Shown one piece after another: positions 21,961 through 32,699 of a DNA stretch of 64,000 nt (the stretch's first letter is position 1; each line of letters opens with the position of its first letter). The notes beneath the pieces were generated by a model. It saw nothing but the letters and a program-made list of their open reading frames with translations, searched no databases and was not told the origin of the DNA. The position numbers and the translations under genes were made by a program. The DNA lies in contig OX637398.1 in the NCBI GenBank assembly GCA_951799425.1, positions 20,966,270-21,030,269 on the forward strand, in the 5' to 3' direction. The stretch is from Ilex aquifolium (Eukaryota > Streptophyta > Magnoliopsida > Aquifoliales > Aquifoliaceae).

Positions 21961-22830
21961 ATGACTACAAATGATAATAATGTTTCTGCTACTACAAATC
22001 ATGTTGTGCCTATTTCTGTACCTACACGTGTGTCTCATGGGGAGAAGCCCGAAAAGTTCAATGGGAACGATTTCAAGAGATGGCAACAGAAAATGCTGTT
22101 CTATCTCACTATGCTGAATCTTGCAAAGTTTCTTCATGAGGATGCTTCTGTTTGTAGTGAGAATGAGACCGATTGCCAAGTTGTTGTTGCGGTAGATGCA
22201 TGGAAGCATTCTGATTTTCTATGTAAAAACTATATCCTCAATGGATTGAATAACACATTATATAATGTGTATAGTCCAATCAAGATGGCTAGAGAGTTGT
22301 GGGAATCCTTGGATAAAAAGTACAAGACGGAGGATGCCGGAATGAAAAAATTTGTTGTGGGCAGATTCCTTGACTACAAGATGATGGATTCCAAAACTAT
22401 CATAAGTCAAGTTCAAGATCTTCAAGTGATCCTACATGAGATTCATGCCGAAGGGATGGTGCTTAGTGAATCTTTCCAAGTGGCTGCAATTATTGAGAAA
22501 TTACTGCCAAAATGGAAGGACTTCAAAAATTATTTGAAGCACAAACGCAAAAAAATGAAACTTGAAGACTTGATCGTGAGATTGAAGAGCACAATAGAGT
22601 CTCCGAAAATAAAGTTGGCAATCATTCCATGGAGTCAAAGACACATGTGATTGAAAAGGGACATAAAATCAACAAGAAAAGGAAGTATGTTGGTCAACAA
22701 GGGGCTAAGGGTGGTGATTCCAAAAGGTTCAAAGGAAACTACTTTGTGTGCAATAAATCGGGACATCGTGCAAAAGATTGTCGAAGCCGTAAAGCACAAG
22801 AGAACCACAAGAGGAAGACTGCCTAAGCTA
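21961..22830 (+). pseudogene. Copia B gag
   Basis: The Met at 21,961 heads [14 protein letters not shown]. The Gag core follows ([74 protein letters not shown]). The tail holds the CCHC zinc knuckle CNKSGHRAKDC (22,750-22,785), which binds element RNA. Gag is the particle protein. Fossil. Confidence 0.88.
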
Positions 22831-22869
22831 ATATAACCGAGGTAGAAAAAATTTCTGAAAATGTTTCTA

Positions 22870-24100
22870 ACATGAATTTTTCTGCTGTAGTATCCGAAGT
22901 GAACTTGGTGGAAAATACCAAGGAATGGTGGGTGGACACCGGGGCCACTAGACACATATGTTCGAAAAAGAAGATGTTCTCTTCATATGAAGCAATTAAT
23001 GACGGAGAACAACTATTTATGGGAAATTCTTCTACTTCCAAAGTTGAAGGCAAATGAAAGGTTATATTGAAGATAACTTCCAAAAAAGAACTTACTCTCA
23101 ATGATGTGTTACATGTTCCAGAAATTCGAAAGAATCTTGTGTCTGGATCGTTGTTGAGTAAGAAAGGTTTTAGGTTGGTTTTTGAGTCCGACAAATTTGT
23201 ACTCACCAAGAGTGAAATTTATGTAGGCAAGGGATATATGAGCGATGGGGTCTTTAAGATGAATGTAATTACAATTGTATCTGATTTTAATAATATGAAC
23301 ACATCTTCTGCTTATATGCTTAAGTCTTCCAATATATGGCATGGTAGCTTAGAACATGTTAATTTTGATACTTTGCGTAAATTAATGAATTTAGAATTAT
23401 TACCTAAATTCAATATTGATGCAAATCATAAATGTGAGACATGTGTTGAATCAAAATTAACTAGAGCATCATTTCATAATATTGAAAGAAGTACTGAACC
23501 TCTAGAGTTAATTCATAGTGATACATGTGATTTGAAATATGTTCAAACTAGAGGTGGAAAGAAGTACTTTGTTACGTTTATTGATGATTGCACAATATAT
23601 TACTATGTATATTTGCTAAGGAGTAAAGATGAAGCATTGGAAAAATTTATGCATTGTAAGAATGAGGTTGAGAATCACTTGGCAAAAAGATTAAGGCAAT
23701 AAGAAGTGATCGAAGTGGTGAATATGACGTACCTTTCGATAGGTTATGTCAAGAACATGGTATTATTCACCAAACTTCTGCGCCTTATACACCTCAGCAA
23801 AATGGAATTGCTGAACGTAAAAATAGAACATTGAAAGAGATGATAAATGCCATGTTGATTAGTTTGGGATTACCTCAGAACTTGTGGAGGGAAACTTTGC
23901 TTTCAACAAACTATATTTTAAATAAATTACCCCACAAGAAGTTAGACAAAACCCCTTATGAATTATGGAAAGGTCGGAGTCTTTCCTACAAATATTTAAA
24001 AGTGTGGGGGTGTTTGGCTAAGGTGATGTTTCCTATTCCCAAAAGGATTAAAATAGGACCTAAGACTATTGATTGTATATTTATTGGTTATGCAATAAAT
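22870..24100 (+). pseudogene. Copia B protease and integrase
   Basis: The protease active site reads WWVDTGATRHIC (22,929). The pre-integrase zinc finger follows (WHGSLEHVNFDTLRKL, then CETCVESKLTR), and the integrase core begins PLELIHSDTCDLK with VTFIDDC. The later core has GIIHQTSAPYTPQQNGIAER-like sequence near 23,765-23,815, and TPYELWKGRSLSYKYLKVWG closes the domain. Cuts the polyprotein and joins cDNA to the chromosome. Fossil. Confidence 0.88.
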
Positions 24101-24479
24101 AACAGTGCATATCGTTTTCTCGTGCATAAATATGATATTCTTGATATACATGTTAATACAATCATTGAGTCAAGAAATTCATCATTCTTTGAAAATGTTT
24201 TTCCTAGTAAAAATACATGTGATGGGAGTTCTTTTAAAAGAACTCATGATACTGCGACAAGTAATATAGACCATGAGTCTATAGATGGGAAAAGTGAAGA
24301 GGCACTTAGACGCAGTAAAATGGTAAGGACTTCCAAGTCCTATGGTCCAGATTTTTTAACATATTTGTTAGAAAATGAGCCTCAAAGCTTCAATGAAGCG
24401 ATGTCCACTCCTGAAGCACCTATGTGGAAAGAAGCTGTAAACAATGAAATTGAATCCATTATGCAAAATCACACCTGAG

Positions 24480-25205
24480 AGTTGGTAGATCTTCCTCCAG
24501 GGAGTAAACCATTGGGGTGTAAATTGATTTTCAAGAGAAAAATGAAAACTGATGGATCAATTGATAAGTACAAGGCTAGACTTGTAGCTAAAGGTTACAA
24601 ACAAAAGGAAGGTCTTGATTACTTTGATACATATTCTCCTGTCACGAGAATAACATCTCCTGTCATGAGCCTTATAGCTATTGCAGCGTTGTATAATCTT
24701 GAGATACACCAAATGGATGTGAAAATAACTTTCCTAAATGGTGACTTAAATGAGGAAATTTATGTGGACCAACCCGAAAGATTCGTTTCTCCGGGACAAG
24801 AGAAGAAGGTGTGTAGACTTGTTAAATCACTTTATAGTTTAAAGCAAACACCAAATCAATGACATGAGAAATTTGACAAGGTAATGATGTCAAATGATTT
24901 CACAATTAATGAATGTGATAAATGTGTCTATGTCAGAGACACAAATAATGAATATGTCATTGTTTGCCTATATGTGGATGATATGCTTATTTTTGGTAGT
25001 AATAATAATATTATTACAGCTACCAAGAAAATGTTGTCCAGTAAGTTTGACATGAAGGATTTGGGTGTTGCAGATGTTATACTAGGAATTAAAATTTCTA
25101 GAACATCTGGTGGACTTATATTATCTCAATCACATTATATTAAGAAAATACTTGAGAAGTTCGACAAAGATGAAAGCAACATTGCTACGACACCGTTGAT
25201 ATAAA
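24480..25205 (+). pseudogene. Copia B reverse transcriptase
   Basis: Copia RT. Motifs include KLIFKRKMKTDGSIDKYKAR, LVAKGYKQKEGLDYFDTYSP, IHQMDVKITFLNGDLNEEIY and the catalytic LYVDDMLIFG (24,970). It ends with DMKDLGVADVILGIKI. Upstream, SFNEAMSTPEAPMWKEAV (24,391) is the usual RT lead-in. Fossil. Confidence 0.9.
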
Positions 25206-25870
25206 TCTTCATTTGTCTAAAAATACTGGCCAAAACATATCACAATTGGAATACTCTCGTATCATTGACAGCCTAATGTATGTCATGAACTGCACTAGAC
25301 CGGATATAACATACTCAGTTAGTAAATTGAGTAGATATACGAGTAATCCGGGAGTAGACTATTGGAAGGCAATTATCAAGGTTCTTAGATACTTAAGATA
25401 TACTCTGAATTTTGGATTGCACTATATAAGATATCCAGCTGCACTTGAAGGGTATAGTGATGCAAACTGGATATCTGATATGAAGGATACAAAATCCACA
25501 AGTGGTTATGTTTTTACACTTGGTGGTGCAGCTGTATCTTGGAAATCCTCTAAGCAAACGTGTATTGCCAGATCCACTATGGAATCTTAATTTATTGCTT
25601 TAGATAAAGCAAGATAGTAAGCTGAGTGGTTTTGCCAATTTCTAGAGGATATTCCAATATGACCTAAACCTGTGCTAGCAATTTGTATACATTGCGATAG
25701 CCAATCTGTAATTGGTAGGGCACATAGTGACATGTATAATGGTAAGTCTAGACATATACGTCGTAGACATTATACCGTTAGATATTGTTCTCAAATGAGA
25801 TTATTTCTATTAATTATATAAAATCAAAGGATAATCTAGCGGATTCGCTTACTAAATGTTTGACGTAAAT
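25206..25870 (+). pseudogene. Copia B RNase H
   Basis: [20 protein letters not shown] is the RT-RNase H link. The RNase H shows [39 protein letters not shown] and IARSTMES. The final part (25,680-25,790) contains a HCDSQSVIGRA-like stretch and the SKSRHIRRRH-like end. Fossil. Confidence 0.88.
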
Positions 25871-26498
25871 TGCATATCGAGGGGAATGGGGCTAAAGCCT
25901 ATGACACAAGAGTCACCGTAATGGAAACCCAACCTAGTTGACTGGAGATCCCAAGAACTAGGTTCAAAGGGACAACCGAATTATGCGTGATTCAAAAGAA
26001 GCACTAAGGAAATAATCTCTTCTACCTATTCCTATGATAACCTATTGCTGCATGCAGAGTTTATTAGGGTAAGTTATGCTTTTAATGACTTCTATACCTT
26101 GGAAAATCCAAGTGGGATATTGTAGGATATTCTTAATAGGAGTCACCTATATGGGTGTGAAGGGGCCGCTTCTGTGAGAATTTATAAATGTTGAATTCTC
26201 TAAAGCACTCATGAAAATCAGGAGTTGTTCAGGACCAAAATGAACACAATCATGAGAACCAATTGTGTTAGGAAAGAGACCGTGTGAAGTCTATTCGATC
26301 TGATTTATCAAACAGCTAAATAATTCAAGACATCACGTTCACTATTTAGCCGGTAAGTCCGATGGGCTTTCACTAGGGAAGGTTCAAGGGTAAAAACTAC
26401 CTATCTCGATACACGATCTTTCCAAAGATGAACTCTCTATAGTGTGTCAACATTATCATTTGCATACTAACAACCTATTTTTCATTCACGTGGGGGAT
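25871..26498 (+). other. Copia B 3' untranslated region and purine tract
   Basis: Non-coding, shared with Copia A 15,816-16,195. It ends ACGTGGGGGATTG (26,488-26,500), with the purine tract abutting the 3' LTR. Confidence 0.75.
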
Positions 26499-27710
26499 TG
26501 TTGGACTAAAACAGTTTTTTAAGTATAAAAACTGAATTTTTTGTCGACTTTGAGCCTAAATTAAAGTGGGACCCGTTCGTTGTTTCGAGTAAACTTTCAT
26601 TGGTTCGTATTCTACTCCTTGAGGAGAATAATGTAGTATATTCACTTGCTCAAATCGAGTAAGAAATGAATGAGAAAATAGGCTCTAAAGTGACTCTCTT
26701 GAATTGTGAAAAATAGAGGTTGTGCAATGTGTGATTTGACACCAATCCCACATTGGTTGAGGAAGAAGTTCTAGATAGACATATATAGGCCAAATTTGCT
26801 CTATGGGATTGGGCCCCAAGGGGTACCACAATTTTATGAGCGGAGCAAGCGCCTACATGCCTTTGGTTATACCATATGCGCGCGCGCCGCCCGCCACGAC
26901 CCGCCATGGCCAGGCCGGGCTCGGGGTGTGGGTGTGGTTTAGACCAAGCCCTTTCTTTTTGAAGAAAATTCATTTAATTAATTGGGCGTGAATTTCTTAA
27001 TCCGAAATTTAATTTTTGGTATCCGTTGGATCGCACTGGTTTGGATTTTTTGATTCTCTCCAGTCCGAAATTTGAGTTGTGTCTAGTCATACAGAACAGT
27101 TACACAAGTGGTGTCTTCTGACTGCATGTGACTGATGGGTTGCATCCGTTCAGATGGTGACTGTCCGAATCAGTCACCATTCTCTCTATAAATAACCCAG
27201 TCACATAATCATTTTACTTCCAATAAATCAAATTCATCCAATACATTATTAGTCATTTAAGGCAGTCTCATAAATCATTAAAATAGTCTGCATTTTGAGA
27301 GTACACAACACAATTTTTGGTTCGTTGGACGAGTAGATTGGAGTGCTACTTCTACTCGTGTGAAGATCATTGTATCTTGGGAAGCAGACGCTTGATATTC
27401 CATAAGCACCGTGTGTGGGGGCGAAATCTGTCTTAAGGACATAGTGTCAAACACTAGCCTTGATCTACATAAAGTTCAATAACAGTTCATGTTCTGCAAC
27501 CGGGTTAGTATTTATATTGGTTTGACAAAGAGTTATGTGTAAATGTTTCGTTAAGACTATAGTAACAGTTTCGTTTATTCTTCTGTAACTGTTTCAATTT
27601 TCTGTGTAACTGTTTCGCACTTGATTGTTACTGTTTTGTTATACATTACATGTTTCAAATAAAAAATTTCAATAAGTGATTTTACTATATTTGGAATACC
27701 ACAAACAACA
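26499..27710 (+). repeat. Copia B 3' LTR
   Basis: TGTTGGACTAAAACAG to CCACAAACAACA, 1,212 bases; this is the uninterrupted partner of 19,270-21,620. It contains GGGCCCCAAGGGGTACC (26,813), a GC-rich CGCGCGCGCCGCCCGCC core (26,878) and CTATAAATAACCC (27,187). Confidence 0.9.
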
Positions 27711-28369
27711 ATAAAGATTTTGGAAAAAACTTTGACCCTATGTGAACCAGAACTCACCAAATCTTTTGGACAATTTTGCTATCAACACTAGTAGATCTAA
27801 TAAAATGGCTAGCTCCAACATAGAACCCCACAAAGAACTATTATTATATAGTCCTCTACGAAGTTTATACGAAATGAAATCAACTGAATAATAATACGGA
27901 AAAAGAAAAAAAAACCTGGGGTATGATTCTCATGCCAATCAAGATAGTTCAAAAGAATTTTGTTTAAAGCATTGATCTTATTTAGTATTTTAACAATAAT
28001 AAAATGTAACTACTACATGCTTAAGTCATCCTCATATTTCTAAGCTAATATACTACAATCAAACAACAACATTAAGATCATAGAGCTTAATGAAAACCAT
28101 TGCCGAAAAAGATAACCATTGCCAAATATTAGCATCATTCTTCTATTGTTAGCATCGATCACAAACAATCCCGTTTTGTCAAACTTTAACAAATAGAGTC
28201 AATTAATCTCACCTATTAGTCTTTCTTACCATATTCCAATACATGTTAATCTTTTTTTTGGAAGTAGACAGATGGGGTCAGACGGATGGGGAAGGTTTGG
28301 GTGGATTGTGGAAGGGAGAGGGTGGTAGTGATTTGGACCCCAGGCTATGGCCTAAGGTAGAGAGACAAA

Positions 28370-28370
28370 G

Positions 28371-28405
<35 letters not shown>

Positions 28406-28461
28406 AGTGTGTGTGTGTGTTCACAGAAAGAGAGAGATCGAGAGAGAGAGAAAGAGAGAGA
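28370..28461. repeat. Compound microsatellite (AT)n(GT)n...(GA)n
   Basis: AT run from 28,370, GT run to 28,420 with one GA interruption, and a GA run from 28,428 to 28,461. Frames open through it on both strands are low-complexity artefacts. Confidence 0.95.
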
Positions 28462-28668
28462 AAACCCATTGTCGTCGTCGAATCTGAGAAGAGGGACAAA
28501 TAAATACCCTAAGCGTCTTTGCTATATTAGGCGTCGTTGAAGTTCCTAGTCGACGTCGGAGTTAGGCTTTGGTATGGTCGTCGGATGAGAGGTTTGAAGG
28601 CGTCTGAGGTGAGAGAAGTACTCTAATTTGAGGAGAGAAAATTTGAATCTCATTTTGTTCGCATAAAT

Positions 28669-28712
28669 CGTCATTCTAAATGACGTCTTTAAAGACGTCA
28701 TTCCAATTGACG
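28669..28712. repeat. Palindrome with perfect 24-base core
   Basis: The core at 28,679-28,702 is AATGACGTCTTT followed by its exact reverse complement. Outside it, CGTCATT (left) and AATTGACG (right) extend the symmetry imperfectly. TGACGTC is also the core of plant bZIP sites. The region could be a terminal-repeat relic or a regulatory site; the sequence does not decide. Confidence 0.8.
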
Positions 28713-29153
28713 ATATAATATTTAATATGTATACAGTATTGGTTAGATGATTCTAAAAACAGTTTCACAAAATAAAAAACAAAAAACCTGTTTGGATTGA
28801 CGATTTCATATTTTGGCCTGAAAACATGATTTATATGTTCTCATTTCTCACTTTTTTGGAAAATTTGTTTTTGGAAACTACTGATCAAACAACATCTCAC
28901 AAAATTTTGTGTTTTGAGAACAAAAAACAGATTTTGAGACACAAACCAAACACCACCTAAATTTTTGTGTTAGACAAGTCTAGGTATGAATTTTTTTTTC
29001 GACTGTACCAAAAATAACTATGATAATAGATTTTAATTTTATTTTTTTATAGTTATTACTAATAAATAGAGTAAGATATAATTATATAATCAAATAAAAT
29101 AATTTCACATGCATCATAATTTTATTGATAGAAAAAGAGGAAATATGATATTG

Positions 29154-29938
29154 TTAACACCAAAATATGCAAAATCTAAAAAAGACACGTGACACAATCC
29201 AACGGATGAGATTGAGTCAGGAAAGGTCCTAGGTGATTAGCCAGAGAAAAGATCTCCAAAGATCCCAAAAAGTAGAGAGCTGTGCTAGAACGTGACGTCG
29301 TGGAGTTATTAGTTACAGATGGGTGGAGGTACATTCATTGCCGTTATAGAGAGAGGCCCCAAGTATACACTAAGTGGCCAAAAAAGATGGCTCCAATAGT
29401 TAGAAATCACTACCTATAAATTCAGAGAGATAAGCCAGAGGGAAAGGATCTAATGTCAATGCTCCTATAAACAACCTACTAGACTTGTTTCCGCCCTATT
29501 TAATGTCATGTTCTTTCTCTCTAATTCATTTTCACTTCCTCGTCATTCCAGTGGTTAGGTTTAGTCTCTTTCATGTACAGTACTCAATAAAGTTGTTCTA
29601 TTTGGTTATGCTCATTATGGTTTTCTCTCGATTCCATTTCAGTTCATTCCTTTTCAATTTCTTGTTTCTCCAAAAGAATAGTTTAAGTAGTTGACCTCTA
29701 AGGCACAAAAAAGAATCTAGAGGTAGTCTTATATCTTGTTACAGTCACTTGAACATTCACGATCAAGAACCTCATGCCGTTTCGTGTAGATAAGGTCGTA
29801 TTGTTCGGAATCGTTAAGTTAATTTGGAACTTTGACATACCCACATTAAAAAATACGCCAAACCAATTCTAACAAAAATTTCGGTCCCATAATTGTACCC
29901 AAGATCTAAGGACACTCGAGCCTTCCTGGTTCAACAAA
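29154..29938 (+). repeat. Possible solo LTR remnant
   Basis: Starts TGTTAACACC and ends GGTTCAACA. It contains CTATAAATTCAGAGAG (29,414), a TATA-like box, and AATAAAG (29,587). These are LTR-like features, but no partner exists in the window and the flanking 5-mers (GATAT/AATCT) do not match well. Confidence 0.3.
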
Positions 29939-31804
29939 TCTTTTTGAGGATGATAGTTAGACAATTTTTCTACTTCTGAAAATTTTGATATTAGTGGGTT
30001 ATATTATTTTTAAAATTGGAAGTGTTACAAGAAATCTTATGGGTACATACTAGCACTACAATTGAATCACATATTAGATTTTTTCAAAGGCTAGCATTGT
30101 TTATTGACAATCACATAACAACTACTTCTGCGAAAACAAGTTTTTCAATACACTACTTACATTATTAAAATCTTATTTATGATTGACTATGACACATATT
30201 ATGTTGAGGATCACTTCAAGTAGAGGCCAACGACACCGTTGCCTAAAAAAAAGAGAGGCACCGTAGCCTAACCTTTCATATTACGTATTATGTTATGGTG
30301 GGCAAACTTGTTGGCGGGTAAGACTTTGAGAGTTGAAACACCCACCTCAACTGTGACCCTTTTTTTTCCTCTCACATTGGCTCCTCAACTATTATGTTTT
30401 TGAGATTATACTTTAACTATGTGATTAGTTTCGCATTACCTTAAAAATTAACTATAACGTCAGATTTCGTGGGTAAAAAATACACAAAAATAATATCAAA
30501 TTACAATAACTTAATTTGTTTGCCTTGATAAAAAATAATGGTGTTGAATTTCTTCGGTGTACTTCTCACGTGCAGTGTTCTCTGATTCTCGATGAATTTG
30601 GTGAAGATGAGATGAGAGCCGGATTGACGTATTTCTCGATCCTCGATTTGGTGGTGGCTTTGATGAATTTGATGAATACAAGAGCTGTATCAGCGTATTT
30701 CTTGTTCTTCGATTTGATGACGGCTTTGATAAATCTTCTCGGTGTTCTTTTTTTTGAATGGTTTGAAGATGATTTGAAGAAGGACATTGGTAGTGTGCTC
30801 TTCTCCTCAGAGATGGACTTGTAAGACTTTGACTGAAGGTGGACTCAGGCAGAGTTTCGCCGATCTTTCCTCTTCCTTGGCTTTTTCTCCTTGACTCCCT
30901 TTTGGCCTCTCCCAAACCTCTTATTTTTAGTGCTAGGAATAGTTATCCATATAAGGGTATTTTACCCCAATACCTTTATATGAGCTTTATGGATTGGGTC
31001 ACATATATGAAGTTTATAGATTGAGTTTATTTTATTTTGGGCTTATGATACTTAAGTCCAAGACAAAGTAATTTTAAAAGCCTATTAAATTTTAACTTCT
31101 ATTATTTAGACTTATGAAATTTAGATCAAACTCAAGCATATTTAATTAAATTTAGACTTATGTTATTTGGGCTTTAGTTTCAGCTCAATTTAATTTTAGT
31201 AACTTATTTAATCGATTTAGGTCCAATTATAGACATTAGAATCTTTAATGCCTACATTAACGTTCATTGCAAAAATGACGAAAAATTATTTTAATTTACC
31301 CTTTGAAATATGTGATTTTTTCACTAATAGAAGTTTACATTTGGGGCAATGTGAAATAACCTCAATTAATTGAGGGAACAATGTAAAAAATTCAATAATT
31401 CAAGAAGTAAAATAAAATCGAGTCCAAAATTAAGGGGGCGTAATTTGCTCGTAATTAAATAAATTGAATTCTAAAGACTAAGAAAATGAGGAGGAAGGAC
31501 TTTTTAAACTCTCATCCTCTTATTCGATTATCATAGTTAACTACTACTAGAGGTAGACCCTGCAAATGCATGGGATTTACAACCCCCCTCCTCCTCCTTC
31601 CCCAAACTTCTTCCCCCAACTTGGTTTTTCTAATCAAAAGAAATTAAAATCTTTGAAAAAAATGAAAATAGGGCAGAAATTTTTTTCAAGCACTATCCTC
31701 TCTAATTTGATTCTTATACACGTGTGTGTGAACATATTCTGTTAAATAGGTGGAAGTGGGTTTAAATCAACCAAGATGTTGTTTATTTTTGTTTTTTTTT
31801 TGAA
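29939..31804. other. Intergenic DNA
   Basis: No gene is supported. The stretch 30,560-30,800 has imperfectly repeated TTGATGAATTTG/CTTCGATTTGATG units and is open on both strands, most likely chance. A stem of 13 bases with one mismatch (ATATAAGGGTATT / AATACCTTTATAT) lies at 30,948-30,982. Confidence 0.45.
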
Positions 31805-31916
31805 TGGCAAGCCATAACCCGTCAGGGGTTCGAGTCCCATGGGCTGGAACCTTGGATTTGACCAATGCACTTTGGTTGCGAGTAATTACATATATCCAAA
31901 CTTTACATTACTGTAA
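31805..31916 (+). mobile_element. tRNA-derived SINE, copy 1
   Basis: Carries a clear RNA polymerase III B box GGTTCGAGTCC (31,827-31,837). Beyond it, GGGCTGGAACCTTGG, TTTGACCAATGC and ATTACATATATCCAAA match the SINE at 37,322-37,463 base for base at many positions. The A-box end seems missing here. Confidence 0.55.
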
Positions 31917-31989
31917 TGAGTACATACCATATGTATTAGGAGAATTTCCCATAACTGTTGGACACAAATTTACCTTAATATCGTTAAAG

Positions 31990-32317
31990 AGAATATACAA
32001 GGTATGCAGCAAAACATTTAGTAATTAGAAAAAAACATTTAAACTGGGAAATAGGAGGCCAAACGATTGCAATTTTTCTCAAGAAAAATACATTTCAAAC
32101 TTAAAATATACACGTACAATCCATCAAAAGTCGACCACAACTTATAAAAGGCACTCCCTTTAAAAACAACTTAGCTTGTCAAAAGTAACACAACCTTAAG
32201 GACACACACAAATAACTGTGCAATTGATGTACACACACACACAGTCACTATATCCCAATTTTCATAGACAAACCCATTATCACATATGCTTGTTATGAAC
32301 AAACAGCCTTCCTCACA
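31990..32317 (-). other. 3' UTR and flank of the small gene, duplicated at 50,041-50,398
   Basis: From AAACATTTAGTAATT through CATTTCAAACTTAAAATA, CAATCCATCAAAAGTC and CCCATTATCACATAT to CACATTAAGCCAT, the DNA matches 50,041-50,398 in the same order and spacing. It lies directly downstream of the stop codon of the minus-strand gene. Confidence 0.75.
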
Positions 32318-32557
32318 TTAAGCCATAGAGTTCTTGGCCTCAGCAAATCTTCCAGCAGAATCTGATGGCACAGAGCCACCATCTGGGTGAATCTTCTTGC
32401 TCTTGCCACCTTTACCATTACCAACATTTTTCTCTTCAGCACCACCCGCCCCATCGTTCCCGCTTCTTCCTCTTTCCTCTTCCATTCTTTTCATTTTCTC
32501 CTGTTGGCGCTTTTGCTGCACATACACATGAGCGAAACTAGCTCCGGTAGACGACAT
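32318..32557 (-). CDS. Small conserved-looking plant protein, 79 aa, function unknown
   Basis: The only host-like gene with good support. It reads MSSTGASFAHVYVQQKRQQE on the minus strand, then a charged helix (KMKRMEEERGR), a Gly/Lys-rich linker (NGKGGKSKKIHPDG) and SAGRFAEAKNSMA before the stop. The Met at 32,557 is preferred over the upstream in-frame Met at 32,596: a TATA box at 32,643-32,638 would place transcription start near 32,610, leaving a normal leader only for the later Met. The helix could be a short coiled coil and KKIHP is basic; no signal peptide or membrane segment is seen. Composition looks like the short, soluble, unannotated proteins common in seed plants, but I do not recognise a named family. 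A decayed second copy of its 3' end lies at 50,041-50,560. Confidence 0.65.
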   Translation of the reverse strand: MSSTGASFAHVYVQQKRQQEKMKRMEEERGRSGNDGAGGAEEKNVGNGKGGKSKKIHPDGGSVPSDSAGRFAEAKNSMA

Positions 32558-32637
32558 TGCCCGAAAATTTGATATGATAAGTAGATGTTGGCGCAATGTT
32601 GTGTGTATGGTGGCAATGCAGACCCTTAAGAGGTTAG

Positions 32638-32643
32638 TTTATA
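32638..32643 (-). promoter_or_regulatory. TATA box of the small gene
   Basis: The minus strand reads CCCTATAAACT, 81 bases before the preferred ATG. Confidence 0.6.
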
Positions 32644-32678
32644 GGGCATCATAGTTGCCTTTTTGAGCAAGCCATCAC

Positions 32679-32685
32679 TAGGGTT
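32679..32685 (-). promoter_or_regulatory. Telo-box-like element of the small gene
   Basis: The minus strand reads CCAACCCTAGTG. AACCCTA close upstream of a TATA box is typical of plant housekeeping and translation-related promoters. Confidence 0.45.
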
Positions 32686-32699
32686 GGGTTTAATGGCTG

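Larger units (their letters stand above)
19270..27710 (+). mobile_element. Copia B: LTR retrotransposon (Ty1/copia, Tnt1-like), both LTRs present
   Basis: Parts in order: 5' LTR (19,270-21,620, enlarged by a later insert), leader, gag, protease, integrase, RT, RNase H, purine tract, 3' LTR (26,499-27,710). PR-IN-RT-RH order makes it Copia. Flanks ATAAG (19,265-19,269) and ATAAA (27,711-27,715) are a target duplication with one difference. About 7 percent of the first 137 LTR bases differ by eye, so it seems younger than Tekay 1. Broken at several points, but all domains can be recognised. Confidence 0.9.
27711..29153. other. Intergenic DNA right of Copia B
   Basis: No gene supported. It includes a dinucleotide repeat, a perfect palindrome and a block at 28,770-28,965 rich in AAAAAC/GTTTTT words that ends AAACCAAACACCACC, a look common to short non-autonomous DNA elements. 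The flank 19,073-19,264 plus 27,716 onward was continuous before Copia B came in. Confidence 0.5.

Noticed and set aside
28243-28503. Overlapping frames on both strands (CVCVCVC / THTHTHT)
   Set aside because: Produced by the GT and GA microsatellite; no other coding sign.
30511-30915. 134-codon minus-strand frame and 102-codon plus-strand frame
   Set aside because: Both strands are open over imperfect TTGATGAATTTG repeats; no motif, no promoter or splice support.
31827-31837. tRNA gene from the GGTTCGAGTCC B box
   Set aside because: No cloverleaf can be made around it and the downstream body is a SINE shared with 37,322-37,463.
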